Below the pieces are notes generated by a model. The model saw only the letters and a program-made list of their open reading frames with translations. It searched no databases and had not been told where the DNA came from. From NCBI RefSeq assembly GCF_014654785.1, contig NZ_BNBD01000002.1:744001-808000 (forward strand): 64,000 nt of DNA, in the 5' to 3' direction. Shown here piece after piece: positions 24,307 to 33,426 of the stretch (positions are counted from its first letter, which is position 1; each line of letters opens with the position of its first letter). The position numbers were made by a program, and so were the translations under genes. This stretch comes from Streptomyces mashuensis (GTDB lineage: Bacteria > Actinomycetota > Actinomycetes > Streptomycetales > Streptomycetaceae).

Positions 24307-25065
24307 GTGGCGCTCAGGCCCGAGCCGACCGCGCCGTTCCACTCCGTGCAGTACGCCCTGCGCGCGCTGGAGGCGGTCGCCCGGTACGCCGGCGGTGTGA
24401 GCGAGGAGCAGATCGCCCGGGAGACCGGCCTGCCCCCGGCCCACCTCGGCCACCTGCTGCGGATGCTGTGCCGCGAGGAGTACGTGGAGCGCACCGGCGA
24501 CGGCGGCTACGTGTCCGGGGACGCCCTGGCCCGGCTGAGCTCCGCCGGCGACCGGCGCCGGGCACTCGCGCGCAAGCTCCAGCGCTCGCTGGACGTCCTG
24601 CGCGACACCGTGGGCGCCGCCGTCTACCTCAGCCGCTACGTCGACGGCGAGATACAGATCACGCAGTACGCGGACGGGCCCGGCACGCCCAAGGTCAACG
24701 AGTGGGTGGACTTCCGCTCCGCCGGCCACGCCATGGCGCTGGGCAAGTGCCTGCTCACCCAGCTCGACCAGGACGGCCGCCGCGACCACCTGTCCCGGCA
24801 CCGCACCGCCCGCCTCACCTCGCGCACGATCACCAACGAGAAGGCGCTGTTCCGCGAGCTCGACGCCCAGCCCGCCGGGGTGCCGGTGCTCGACCTCCAG
24901 GAGTACGCGGTGGGCACCGTCTGCGCGGCGGTGCCGGTCACCGTGGGGCGGGCGGCGGGCTCGCTCGCCCTGTCGCTGCCCGTCGGCCACGCCCACCGGC
25001 TGCGGCAGGCCGCCGAGGCCCTCAACCGGCACGCCGCCCCGATGCTGCTCACCCTGGTGCTCTAG
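24307..25065 (+). CDS. IclR-family transcriptional regulator
   Basis: 252-residue regulator. The winged helix-turn-helix covers about residues 12-70 (VQYALRALEAVARYAGGVSE, LPPAHLGHLLRMLCREEYVE). The effector domain follows with typical IclR strands (GAAVYLSRYVDGEIQITQ, SAGHAMALGKCLL, YAVGTVCAAVPVTVG). GTG start at 24307. It is divergent from the luciferase-like gene, and a phased GAACGA array precedes it, so autoregulation is plausible. The ligand is unknown. Confidence 0.85.
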   Translation: MALRPEPTAPFHSVQYALRALEAVARYAGGVSEEQIARETGLPPAHLGHLLRMLCREEYVERTGDGGYVSGDALARLSSAGDRRRALARKLQRSLDVLRDTVGAAVYLSRYVDGEIQITQYADGPGTPKVNEWVDFRSAGHAMALGKCLLTQLDQDGRRDHLSRHRTARLTSRTITNEKALFRELDAQPAGVPVLDLQEYAVGTVCAAVPVTVGRAAGSLALSLPVGHAHRLRQAAEALNRHAAPMLLTLVL

Positions 25066-25175
25066 GGCCACGGCCCGGGGCGTGTCCAGGGGCGCGCCCG
25101 AGGGGCGCGAGGGGCCGGAGTGACCGGTGGTTCGGAGCACCCCTGCGGATCAGGTAGAGTTTTCTCTGTCAGCGG

Positions 25176-25249
25176 GCGCCGCTAGCTCAGTTGGTTAGAG
25201 CAGCTGACTCTTAATCAGCGGGTCCGGGGTTCGAGTCCCTGGCGGCGCA
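25176..25249 (+). tRNA. tRNA-Lys (CTT), copy 2
   Basis: Same 74-base tRNA body as copy 1, anticodon CTT. The upstream leader TAGAGTTTTCTCTGTCAGC is shared with copy 3, and TAGAGT (25155-25160) can serve as the -10. Confidence 0.97.
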
Positions 25250-25257
25250 CAGACAGG

Positions 25258-25288
25258 CGAAGGCCCTCACCTATGGTGGGGGCCTTCG
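25258..25288 (+). terminator. Terminator after tRNA-Lys copy 2
   Basis: 14-bp stem (CGAAGGCCCTCACC against GGTGGGGGCCTTCG, one G-T pair) with a TAT loop, 8 bases after the tRNA. Confidence 0.85.
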
Positions 25289-25348
25289 TCGTCAGAGGGC
25301 CCGCCCCCGAAGGGCCGGGAAGACCACCGTGGGAAGGAGGAGCGGATC

Positions 25349-25765
25349 ATGCGACGCCGCCGCCCGTCGGCCGCCGCCGTGCTCCTGCTGCTCCTCGCCG
25401 TCGTCCTGGCCCCCTTCCTCGCCGGAGGCCCGGCCGTCTCCGGCACCGCCGCTCCTTCCGCCGCCACCGCCTCCTCCCCCGTCACGGCCGCCGCCGCACA
25501 GGCCGGCAGCCGGGTCGCCGAGGACCACCCGCGCGCGGACGCCCCCGGCGGCACGGCCGGCAGCGGCGGCAGCTGCCGCCAGCAGGACGTCCCCCTGAAG
25601 GACGCCGAACCCGCCGTGGCCCACGCCACCGGCGACCCCCTCACCGGCCCCGCCCCGTCCCGTACGGCAACGCCCCGGGCCGCGGTGCCGCGCGCCGTCC
25701 CGCCCCGGGCCCCGCCCATACCCGTCGCCGGCTGCGCCGAGCTCCTCCCCGTCCTGCGGATCTAG
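25349..25765 (+). CDS. Secreted low-complexity protein, unknown
   Basis: 138-residue protein with a clear signal peptide (MRRRRPSAAAVLLLLLAVVL, cleavage near residues 25-35) and a mature part rich in Ala, Pro and Gly with two cysteines (GGSCRQQDVP and VAGCAELLPVL) that could form a disulfide. ATG 25349 has AGGAG upstream. It directly precedes a DsbA/CcdA-type pair, which may be coincidence or may reflect oxidative folding. No family recognised. Confidence 0.6.
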   Translation: MRRRRPSAAAVLLLLLAVVLAPFLAGGPAVSGTAAPSAATASSPVTAAAAQAGSRVAEDHPRADAPGGTAGSGGSCRQQDVPLKDAEPAVAHATGDPLTGPAPSRTATPRAAVPRAVPPRAPPIPVAGCAELLPVLRI

Positions 25766-25843
25766 ACACCGCCCACCACGGCCCGCCCCGCGCCGGGCCG
25801 TGCTCCGGCATGCCCAGATCCGTACGACCCGGGAGACCCCTCC

Positions 25844-26599
25844 ATGTCCGCACGCCCTTCCGCCCTCAGCACGCCGGGCCGCCGCATCGCCGCGGCCGGC
25901 GCGGTGCTCGCCCTCGTCGTGGCGCTCGTCGCCGCCGGCATCGCCATCGGCCGGGGCTCCGGCGGCTCCGGCGGCGACCGTGCCGCCACCGCCGCCGACG
26001 AGCCCGCCTTCGACCCGAACCAGGCCGCGTACGACCGCATCGAGAAGGCCACCAGCCGCCGCAAGGACGGCGACCCGATGGCCCTCGGCCGCGCCGACGC
26101 GCCCGTGGTGCTCGTCGAGTACGCCGACTACCAGTGCTCCTTCTGCGGCCGCTTCACCCGTGAGACCAAGCCCGAGCTGATCAAGAAGTACGTCGACGCG
26201 GGCGTGCTGCGCATCGAGTTCCGCAACTTCCCGATCTTCGGCAAGGACTCCGAGCGGGCCGCCCGCGCCTCCTGGGCCGCCGGCCGGCAGGGCCGCTTCT
26301 GGCCCTTCAACGACGAGCTCTTCGCCAAGCTCCGCAAGGGCGACGCCCTCGCCGAGGACAAGCTCGCCGACCTCGCCCGCACCGCCGGCGTCACCGACCT
26401 CGACCGGTTCCGCGCCGACCTGAACAGCACCGAGGCCGAGGAGGCCGTCAAGAAGGACCAGGAGGAGGGCTACGCCCTCCAGGTCCGCAGCACGCCCTCC
26501 TTCCTCGTCGGCGGCAAGCCCCTGGCCGGCGCCCAGCCGCTGAAGGAGTTCGAGGCCGCCATCGCGCAGGCCAAGGCGGTGAAGGCGGCCGGCCAGTGA
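25844..26599 (+). CDS. Membrane-anchored DsbA-like thioredoxin-fold protein
   Basis: 251-residue protein: N-terminal membrane anchor (about 14-38), then a DsbA-type thioredoxin domain exposed outside. Active-site motif C98-S-F-C101 in YADYQCSFCGRFT and the cis-Pro loop in STPSFLVGG are intact. It would form or isomerise disulfides in secreted proteins. The stop overlaps the GTG of the next gene (26596-26599), so it is translationally coupled to a CcdA-like protein, a usual electron-transfer partner. Confidence 0.9.
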   Translation: MSARPSALSTPGRRIAAAGAVLALVVALVAAGIAIGRGSGGSGGDRAATAADEPAFDPNQAAYDRIEKATSRRKDGDPMALGRADAPVVLVEYADYQCSFCGRFTRETKPELIKKYVDAGVLRIEFRNFPIFGKDSERAARASWAAGRQGRFWPFNDELFAKLRKGDALAEDKLADLARTAGVTDLDRFRADLNSTEAEEAVKKDQEEGYALQVRSTPSFLVGGKPLAGAQPLKEFEAAIAQAKAVKAAGQ

Positions 26600-27456
26600 G
26601 CGGCATCGGCTACCTGGCCGCCTTCCTCGGCGGCGTCCTCGCCCTGGTGAGCCCGTGCAGCGCCCTGCTGCTGCCGGCGTTCTTCGCCTACTCGCTGACC
26701 GGCGCCGGCCGGCTGCTGCTCCGCACCGGCGTCTTCTACGCGGGGCTCGCCACCACCCTCGTCCCGCTCGGCGTCGCCTCCACGGCCGCGAGCCGGCTGT
26801 TCAACGGCCACCGCGAGCTGCTGGTGACGGCCGGCGGCTGGCTGGTGATCGCGCTGGGCCTGGCCCAGATAGGCGGGCTGGGCTTCGCCTCGCGGCGCGC
26901 CCAGGCGGCCGCCGGGCGGATCACGCCGCGCACCGCCGCCTCGACGTTCCTGCTGGGCTGCGTCTACGGACTGGCGGGCTTCTGCGCCGGGCCGATCCTC
27001 GGCGCGGTGCTCACGGTGACGGCGCTGGACGGCAACCCCGTGCACGGCGCGTCGATGCTGGCCGTCTACGCCCTGGGCATGGCGCTGCCGCTGTTCGTGC
27101 TGGCGCTGCTGTGGGACCGGTTCCGGCTCGGCAGCCGGGGCTGGCTGCGCGGCCGCGAGCTGCGGCTGGGCCGGCTGCGGCTGCACACCACGTCGCTGGT
27201 CTCGGGGCTGTTCTTCGTCGCGATCGGGGTGCTGTTCCTGCGCTACGACGGGACGACCGGCCTGCCGGGGCTGCTCGACGCCGACCAGGAGTTCCGCCTG
27301 GAGGAGTGGGCCGCCCGCGCCGGCCGGGCGGTGCCCGACGAGGTCCTGCTGGCGGTGGTCGCGCTGGGGGTGGCCGGGGTGCTGGCGTGGGTGGCGTTCC
27401 GGCGCGGCCCCGGGCCGGCCGGCGGGGACGCCGCGCCGGAGTCCGGCGACCGCTGA
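26596..27456 (+). CDS. CcdA/DsbD-type thiol-disulfide transmembrane protein
   Basis: 286-residue protein with six to seven membrane spans of the cytochrome c biogenesis CcdA family. The redox cysteines are C21 in LVSPCSALLLP and C130 in GFCAGPILG (a further Cys at 122). It passes reducing equivalents across the membrane to the DsbA-like protein encoded just upstream. GTG start 26596 overlaps the upstream stop. The C-terminal ~40 residues are an additional span and a Gly/Pro-rich tail. Convergent with the LPMO gene. Confidence 0.88.
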   Translation: MSGIGYLAAFLGGVLALVSPCSALLLPAFFAYSLTGAGRLLLRTGVFYAGLATTLVPLGVASTAASRLFNGHRELLVTAGGWLVIALGLAQIGGLGFASRRAQAAAGRITPRTAASTFLLGCVYGLAGFCAGPILGAVLTVTALDGNPVHGASMLAVYALGMALPLFVLALLWDRFRLGSRGWLRGRELRLGRLRLHTTSLVSGLFFVAIGVLFLRYDGTTGLPGLLDADQEFRLEEWAARAGRAVPDEVLLAVVALGVAGVLAWVAFRRGPGPAGGDAAPESGDR

Positions 27457-27506
27457 TCGGGCCGTCGGGCCAGGGCTCCACGGCCCGGGCCCGGCGGCGG
27501 ACGGCG

Positions 27507-28103
27507 TCAGAACTCGACGTCGGAGCAGGCGTAGAACGCGTTGCCGGTGTCGGCGATCGTCCACACGGCGAGGATCATCTGCCGGCCGGTCTTCCCGGCG
27601 GGCAGCCTGCCCTGGTGGCTGACGGTGGCGTCGGGGATCCGGCCGTTGTAGGGGACGGTCAGGAACGGCGTGAGGTCGAGGTCCGCCCGGGTGAGCGGCC
27701 GGTCGGGCCGGTACCTGTCGTTGGTGAGGTAGTAGCGGAAGTCCGTGGTGGCGTGCCGGGCCGTGAGCCGCCAGCGGAACGTGTAGTTCTGCCCGGCGGC
27801 GACCCGGGTGGCCGGCCATGCGCCGCCGCGCGGGTCGTCGAGCTCGGCGAAGCGGCTGTTGCCGCCGGCGCACAGGGTGCCGTCGGAGGGGCCGTGGGAC
27901 GGGAAGCCCTTGGGGCCCTCGACGGACTGGGGCTCCCACTGGATCTCGCCGCAGTCGGTGACGGCGCCCTGGGCGCAGAACACCTGGCGGCTGGTGGGTG
28001 TGTCGGTGTAGCCGTGGCCGGCGGCGCCGCCGGCCGGGACGAGGGTGAGACACGCGGCGGATAAGCCGATGACCGCCGCGCCGATCTTTCTGCGCATGGA
28101 CAT
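27507..28103 (-). CDS. lpmP: AA10 lytic polysaccharide monooxygenase (LpmP-like)
   Basis: 198-residue secreted copper enzyme. The signal peptide ends at GGAAG, leaving H30 (HGYTDTPTSRQ) as the mature N-terminal His of the copper histidine brace; H117 in TARHATTDF is the second ligand. No carbohydrate-binding module is attached. By position near cslA-glxA it corresponds to the LpmP LPMO I remember from S. coelicolor/lividans, needed with CslA/GlxA for glycan at hyphal tips. A DasR-type palindrome lies 45 bases upstream of the start. Confidence 0.88.
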   Translation of the reverse strand: MSMRRKIGAAVIGLSAACLTLVPAGGAAGHGYTDTPTSRQVFCAQGAVTDCGEIQWEPQSVEGPKGFPSHGPSDGTLCAGGNSRFAELDDPRGGAWPATRVAAGQNYTFRWRLTARHATTDFRYYLTNDRYRPDRPLTRADLDLTPFLTVPYNGRIPDATVSHQGRLPAGKTGRQMILAVWTIADTGNAFYACSDVEF

Positions 28104-28145
28104 GCACTCCTCGAGAACGTGGGGGGTTCTGAGACGTGGGGGCCG

Positions 28146-28161
28146 CCAGGTCTAGACCAAA
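28146..28161. promoter_or_regulatory. DasR-responsive-element-like site
   Basis: The core GGTCTAGACC (28149-28158), flanked as AGGTCTAGACCA, is the centre of the DasR site ACTGGTCTAGACCACT (from memory): 11 of 16 positions match and the inner 10 bases are perfect. It is 43-58 bases before the LPMO start. A weaker related sequence, TTGGCCTGGA on the minus strand, is at 28201-28210. Confidence 0.65.
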
Positions 28162-28259
28162 TACGGCCACCTTGAGGCTAGCCCTCACGGATTCGTCATG
28201 TCCAGGCCAAACACAGTTCACAAATACCGGCTACGGAGGGGCAGCCGTCCGCCCGGGGC

Positions 28260-28772
28260 TCACTTCTTGCCGACCCGGCCGTACATGTGCGCGTCGTAGC
28301 GCTTGAAGGACGAGACGCGCACCCGCGTACCGCCGTGCGCCGCCTCCACGTACCGGCCTCCCCCCAGGTAGATGGCCACGTGATGCACCCCGGAGGCCGC
28401 GCCGTCGCTCGACCAGAAGACCAGGTCCCCGCGGCGCAGCGAGGCCCGCGGTATGCGGCGTGTGGCGCGGTACTGGTCGGCGGCCAGCCGTGGCAGCCGG
28501 ACGCCGGCCCGGCGGTACGCCTGCTGCACGAGCCCGGAGCAGTCCCAGCGCCGGGGGCCGGTGCCGCCGTACACGTAGGGGTCGCCCACGTGCCGCAGGG
28601 CGTAGTTCACGGCGGGCCCGGGGCGGGGGCGGGCGGAGGCCGCGACCCCGGCACCGGGGCGCACCGCGGCGGCCGCGGCGCCCGGGGTCGCGATGACGGC
28701 CGTTCCCATGAGCGCCAGCAGGGCCCCGCACAGGGCGCGCCGGCGGCCGGTCTCGGGTATGTCTTCGGGCAT
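28260..28772 (-). CDS. Secreted NlpC/P60 cell-wall hydrolase
   Basis: 170-residue exported peptidase. A signal sequence spans about residues 11-36 (ALCGALLALMGTAVIATPGA). The NlpC/P60 domain starts near 55 with catalytic C78 in WDCSGLVQQAYR, His130/131 in GVHHVAIYLGGG, and a third polar residue in YVEAAHGG. It should cut peptide cross-links in peptidoglycan. It lies between lpmP and the third tRNA-Lys next to the cslA locus, so wall remodelling during tip glycan deposition is a reasonable inference. Confidence 0.9.
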   Translation of the reverse strand: MPEDIPETGRRRALCGALLALMGTAVIATPGAAAAAVRPGAGVAASARPRPGPAVNYALRHVGDPYVYGGTGPRRWDCSGLVQQAYRRAGVRLPRLAADQYRATRRIPRASLRRGDLVFWSSDGAASGVHHVAIYLGGGRYVEAAHGGTRVRVSSFKRYDAHMYGRVGKK

Positions 28773-29073
28773 CTCTCTCGCCTTTCGCCGGTTTCCTTGC
28801 TGATCCGGCTCCTGTTCCGGCGATTTTCCGGACGACTTTCCGGACGGTTCTCCGGAGGTGCGGAGCGCGGTGTGCGGCGACCGAGGGCGACGTCACGTCG
28901 CACGGCGATGACCCACGGTAGGGGTCGTCCACCCATCTAAGGGCATTCCGGGCGTCCTGGCGACCGGAGGGCGGCCGGCCGGGTGGCCGGTGCCCGCCCG
29001 CCGGCGGGCGGGCGTGGAGGCGGGGTGGTCAGGAGCACCCTCCGGCGTCGGGTAGAGTTTTCTCTGTCAGCAG
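28773..29073. other. Intergenic region between NlpC gene and tRNA-Lys copy 3
   Basis: 301 bases without a gene I can support. The right end carries the promoter of the tRNA (TAGAGT at 29053-29058 within TAGAGTTTTCTCTGTCAGC, shared with copy 2). The left part is the upstream region of the NlpC/P60 gene. Confidence 0.6.
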
Positions 29074-29147
29074 GCGCCGCTAGCTCAGTTGGTTAGAGCA
29101 GCTGACTCTTAATCAGCGGGTCCGGGGTTCGAGTCCCTGGCGGCGCA
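29074..29147 (+). tRNA. tRNA-Lys (CTT), copy 3
   Basis: Same 74-base tRNA body as copies 1 and 2, anticodon CTT, with the same leader as copy 2. Confidence 0.97.
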
Positions 29148-29152
29148 CGCGA

Positions 29153-29190
29153 GACTCAGGGCTCCTCACTTCGGTGAGGAGCCCTGAGTC
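29153..29190 (+). terminator. Terminator after tRNA-Lys copy 3
   Basis: 17-bp perfect stem (left arm GACTCAGGGCTCCTCAC) closed by a TTCG tetraloop, 6 bases after the tRNA. Confidence 0.9.
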
Positions 29191-29508
29191 GTTCCCGGAG
29201 TGATACGAACAGACAAGCGCTCGGCAGACTGCCGCTACTGTGCCGATTCTGACCACTTGCGCCACATTCACAGACGTCTTCGTTCGACGTACCGCTTTGC
29301 CCGGTAAACTCCTTGTTTCACCCTTGCGATCATGAGCCGCGGTCCGAGATCCTGAACCGCACGCTGCACCCAATGTCACGGTGTGGCCAGTGAGTTGGGT
29401 GGTGCCGGAGGGAGCCGGCACCGGCGTGCCCGCACGGCCGGAGGGGGGCCTGCGGGATCGTGCACCGCCATACACACGCAGTGCGTTCGCGTGCGGGGGG
29501 AATGAGTC
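29191..29508. other. cslA upstream region
   Basis: 318 bases with no gene. It should hold the cslA promoter; GTAAACT near 29305-29311 is a possible -10 but no clear -35 is seen. An 8-bp hairpin, GGTGCCGG-AGGGAG-CCGGCACC, is at 29401-29422, about 90 bases before the start. Confidence 0.5.
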
Positions 29509-31410
29509 ATGACGTCCATGCCTGCCGACGCCCGGCAGCAGACCCGTGATCCGTCGGGGCCCGGCCCCGCGCGGCCCGGCGGCGGCCCGCGCCCGCCCGG
29601 CGCGCGCGCCCGGCCGCACGGCCCGGGGCACGTCCCGGCGCAGGTCCCGGCGCGCGGGCCGCGCAGACCCGCCCCCGCCCCGCACCCCCGCAGACCCCTG
29701 CCCCGCTACGACTACGAGCACTACAGCCGGCTCGCCGGGCCGCTCACCGACCCGGGGCCGCCGGGCGCCGGCCCGTACCGTGTCCGATACCGCAGCCTCC
29801 TGGCCGACGAGCCGCACCGCATCCGGGCCGCCCTGCTGCTGGGCGCCGCCCCCGTGGTCTCGCTGGGCCTGCTGATCTGGCTGATGCAGCCCGCCCACTG
29901 GACGCGGCGCGACGACGCACCGGGGTGGCTGCGGGCCCTGGACGTCGTGATGCTGGTCTCCATCGGGCTGATCGAGCTGTTCCGCACGCTCAACGTCACG
30001 TCGAACGCGCACGCCACCCTCGTCGCCCGCGACCCGATACCGGTCGTGCCCGAGAGCGGCACCCGGGTCGCCTTCCTCACCTCCTACGTGCCCGGCAAGG
30101 AACCGCTGGACATGGTCACCCGCACGCTGGAGGCCGCCGTCCGGGTCCGCCACCGCGGCCCCGTCGACGTCTGGCTGCTGGACGAGGGCGACGACCCGGA
30201 GGCCAGGGCCGTCTGCGCCCGCCTGGGCGTGCGCCACTTCACCCGCAAGGGCGTCGAGAAGTGGAACCGGCCCACCGGCCCGCACCGCGCCCGCACCAAG
30301 CACGGCAACTACAACGCCTGGCTCGACGCGCACGGCGACGACTACGACTTCTTCGCCTCCGTCGACACCGACCACGTACCGCTGCCGAACTTCCTCGAGC
30401 GCATGCTCGGTTACTTCCGTGACCCGGATGTCGCTTTTGTCGTTGGACCCCAGGTGTACGGGAACTACGACGCGGCGGTCACCAAGGCCGCCGAGAGCCA
30501 GCAGTTCCTCTTCCACGCCCTCATCCAGCGCGCCGGCAACCGCTACGGCACCCCCATGTTCGTCGGCACCAACAACGCCGTCCGCATCAGCGCCCTGAAG
30601 AGCATCGGCGGCCTCTACGACTCGATCACCGAGGACATGGCCACCGGCTTCGAGCTGCACCGCCACCGCAACCCCGGCACCGGCCGGCGCTGGCGCTCGG
30701 TCTACACGCCCGACGTGCTCGCCGTCGGCGAGGGCCCCGGCGCCTGGACGGACTTCTTCACCCAGCAGCTGCGCTGGTCCCGCGGCACGTACGAGACCAT
30801 CCTCAAGCAGTACTGGAAGGCGCCCTTCAGCCTCCCGCCCGGCCCCTTCCTCAACTACACGCTGATGGTCATCTACTACCCGATGACGGCGATCAACTGG
30901 ATGCTCGGCGCCCTCAGCTGCGCCCTCTTCCTGGGCCTGGGCGCCTCCGGCATCCAGATCGACTCCGAGATCTGGATGATGCTCTACAGCGACGCGGCCG
31001 CCCTGCAGATCGGCCTCTACATCTGGAACCGCCGGCACAACGTCTCACCGCACGAACCCGAGGGGTCCGGGGGCCTCGCCGGCATGGTGATGTCGGCCCT
31101 CTCCGCACCCATCTACGCCCGCTCGCTGATGGACGCCGTGCTGCGCCGCAAGAGCCGCTTCGTGGTCACCCCCAAGGGCGACTCGGCCAGCCCCGACACC
31201 CTGTTCGGCACCTTCCGCATCCACCTGTTCTTCTTCGTGGTCTTCGGGGGCTCGCTCGTCGCCTCGTTCGTCCTCGGCCACACCCACGTGGCCATGCGCA
31301 CCTGGGCCACGCTGGCACTGCTGATCACCGTCGCGCCGGTCGTCGCCTGGGCCTGGACCGAGCACCGCGCCCGGCGGCCGCTCGCCCCGCGACCGGAGGA
31401 GGCCCGGTGA
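29509..31410 (+). CDS. cslA: Cellulose-synthase-like glycosyltransferase CslA
   Basis: 633-residue membrane glycosyltransferase (GT2). A Pro/Arg-rich cytoplasmic tail of ~65 residues precedes two spans; the catalytic domain has DEGDDPEA, SVDTDHVP (D-x-D), ITEDMATGF (TED) and QQLRWSRG (QxxRW); several spans follow. This motif set is that of processive beta-glycan synthases. In Streptomyces, CslA makes a cellulose-like glycan at hyphal tips and works with the copper oxidase encoded next. Overlap with glxA is GTGA at 31407-31410. ATG 29509 follows a G-rich stretch. Confidence 0.93.
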   Translation: MTSMPADARQQTRDPSGPGPARPGGGPRPPGARARPHGPGHVPAQVPARGPRRPAPAPHPRRPLPRYDYEHYSRLAGPLTDPGPPGAGPYRVRYRSLLADEPHRIRAALLLGAAPVVSLGLLIWLMQPAHWTRRDDAPGWLRALDVVMLVSIGLIELFRTLNVTSNAHATLVARDPIPVVPESGTRVAFLTSYVPGKEPLDMVTRTLEAAVRVRHRGPVDVWLLDEGDDPEARAVCARLGVRHFTRKGVEKWNRPTGPHRARTKHGNYNAWLDAHGDDYDFFASVDTDHVPLPNFLERMLGYFRDPDVAFVVGPQVYGNYDAAVTKAAESQQFLFHALIQRAGNRYGTPMFVGTNNAVRISALKSIGGLYDSITEDMATGFELHRHRNPGTGRRWRSVYTPDVLAVGEGPGAWTDFFTQQLRWSRGTYETILKQYWKAPFSLPPGPFLNYTLMVIYYPMTAINWMLGALSCALFLGLGASGIQIDSEIWMMLYSDAAALQIGLYIWNRRHNVSPHEPEGSGGLAGMVMSALSAPIYARSLMDAVLRRKSRFVVTPKGDSASPDTLFGTFRIHLFFFVVFGGSLVASFVLGHTHVAMRTWATLALLITVAPVVAWAWTEHRARRPLAPRPEEAR

Positions 31411-33386
31411 GCGCGGAGCGGAGAGCCCGCTGGGCCGGGCGGTTCCGGCCGAGCCGGCGCACCCGGCGGCTGGCCGTGGGCGCGGGCGTGTCGCTCGTGC
31501 TCGCCGCGATGAACGGGCCCGCGCTGTGGGGGTACGCCGCCGGCCAGTACCACGAGTACGCGATCAACCGGGACTCGTACAAGGAGCGCAACGGCCACTG
31601 GGCGGTCGTCGACGTGCCCCGGCAGTACCGGATCAACACCATCCACGCCGCCCTCCTGCACACGGGCAAGGTGCTGCTGGTCGCCGGCTCCGGCAACAAC
31701 GCCAAGAACTTCAAGGCCAAGTCGTTCCGCACGGTCCTGTGGGACCCGGTGAAGAACACCTTCAAGAACATCCCCACCCCCAAGGACCTCTTCTGCGCCG
31801 GCCACGCCCAGCTCGCCGACGGCAAGCTGCTCGTGGCCGGCGGCACCCAGCGCTACGAGAAGCTGGAGGGCGACATCACCAAGGCCGGCGGGCTGATGGT
31901 CGTCCACAACGAGGACCCCGACAAACCGGTGACCCTGCCCGCGGGCACCCGCTTCACCGGCAGGTCCAACGGCAAGACGTTCGAGTCGAAGGACGCGCTG
32001 CTCGTGCCGCGCGCCCGGAAGACCGGCGAGGGCGCCGACGTGCGCGTCACCGCCAGCACCGCCCGCGTGTACGTCGAGGCGCTGGAGAAGGGCCGCGAGC
32101 ACGAGACCGGCACCACCGACAACTACCGCGTGGACGGCCTCACCGGCGACGACGCCCGCAACGTCTACGGCATCGCCAACAAGCTGTCGTTCGACAAGAA
32201 GGACTTCCAGGGCATCCGCGACGCCTACGAGTTCGACCCCGTGGCCGAGCGCTACATCACCGTCGACCCCATGGAGGAGGCCCGCTGGTACCCGACGCTG
32301 ACCATGCTCCAGGACGGCCGCATCCTGTCGGTCTCCGGGCTCGACGAGATCGGGCAGGTCGTCCCCGGCAAGAACGAGGTCTACGACCCGGCCACGAAGC
32401 GCTGGAGCTACCTGCCCAAGGAACGGTTCTTCCCCACCTACCCGGCGCTGTTCCTCACCGACGGCGGCAAGATCTTCTACACCGGTTCCAACGCCGGCTA
32501 CGGCCCCGCCGACCGCGGCCGGGTGCCGGGCGTCTGGGACGTGGAGAGCAACGAGTTCACCGAGGTGCCGGGCATCGGCGACCCCGACCTGCTGGAGACG
32601 TCGATGTCCGTGCTGCTGCCGCCCGCGCAGGAGCAGCGCTACATGGTGCTGGGCGGCGGCGGGGTCGGCGAGGACCGCAGGTCCACGGCCCGTACCCGCA
32701 TCGTCGACCTGCACGACGAGGAACCCCGCTTCCGGGACGGGCCGGACCTCTACGCCAAGGTCCGCTACCCCAGCAGCGTGATCCTGCCCGACGACACCGT
32801 GCTGACCACCAACGGCTCGGGCGACTACCGCGGCCGCAGCGACTCCAACGTGCTGCGCGCCGAGCTGTTCGACGCCCGGGACGACAGCACCCGCCCGGTC
32901 GCCGACCCGCTGGTCGGCCGCAACTACCACTCGGGGGCGCTGCTGCTGCCCGACGGCCGGGTGATGACCTTCGGCTCGGACTCGCTCTTCGCCGACAAGG
33001 ACAACACCCGCATGGGCACGTTCCAGCAGCAGATCGACCTGTACAGCCCGCCCTACCTGTTCCGCGAGGACCGGCCTGAGATCAAGGACGGCACGCCGAG
33101 GACCGTGGCGCTGGGCGGGGACACGACGTACACGGTCCAGTCGGCCGAGCCGCTGGCGCGCGCCCGGCTGATCCGGCCGGGGTCCTTCACCCACGTCACC
33201 AACGTCGAACAACGGTCGATCGCCCTGGACATGAAGGTGGCGCAGGACGGGCGCGTGACGCTGACCCTGCCGAAGGACCCGTCGCTGGTGCCGCCCGGCT
33301 GGTACATGCTCACCGTGGTCGACCGGAAGGGCACGCCGTCGGAGGCGGTGTGGGTGAAGGTGCCGGTGGCGGAGGACCTGCGGTGA
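31407..33386 (+). CDS. glxA: Radical copper oxidase GlxA
   Basis: 659-residue galactose-oxidase-like protein, anchored by one N-terminal span (about 21-41). Kelch-type repeats form the propeller. The Tyr-Cys cofactor residues are likely C130 in DLFCAGHAQL and Y295 in ARWYPTLTMLQDGR, with W294 adjacent. Copper ligands are the Tyr-His of GRNYHSGALLLPDGR and the His of GSFTHVTNVEQR. GlxA is copper-dependent and needed with CslA for tip glycan and aerial growth in S. lividans. GTG start overlaps the cslA stop, so the two are coupled. Confidence 0.93.
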   Translation: MSAERRARWAGRFRPSRRTRRLAVGAGVSLVLAAMNGPALWGYAAGQYHEYAINRDSYKERNGHWAVVDVPRQYRINTIHAALLHTGKVLLVAGSGNNAKNFKAKSFRTVLWDPVKNTFKNIPTPKDLFCAGHAQLADGKLLVAGGTQRYEKLEGDITKAGGLMVVHNEDPDKPVTLPAGTRFTGRSNGKTFESKDALLVPRARKTGEGADVRVTASTARVYVEALEKGREHETGTTDNYRVDGLTGDDARNVYGIANKLSFDKKDFQGIRDAYEFDPVAERYITVDPMEEARWYPTLTMLQDGRILSVSGLDEIGQVVPGKNEVYDPATKRWSYLPKERFFPTYPALFLTDGGKIFYTGSNAGYGPADRGRVPGVWDVESNEFTEVPGIGDPDLLETSMSVLLPPAQEQRYMVLGGGGVGEDRRSTARTRIVDLHDEEPRFRDGPDLYAKVRYPSSVILPDDTVLTTNGSGDYRGRSDSNVLRAELFDARDDSTRPVADPLVGRNYHSGALLLPDGRVMTFGSDSLFADKDNTRMGTFQQQIDLYSPPYLFREDRPEIKDGTPRTVALGGDTTYTVQSAEPLARARLIRPGSFTHVTNVEQRSIALDMKVAQDGRVTLTLPKDPSLVPPGWYMLTVVDRKGTPSEAVWVKVPVAEDLR

Positions 33387-33426
33387 GGGCGCGGTAGGGG
33401 CGCGCTGAGGGCGGGCCGGGGTGCGC

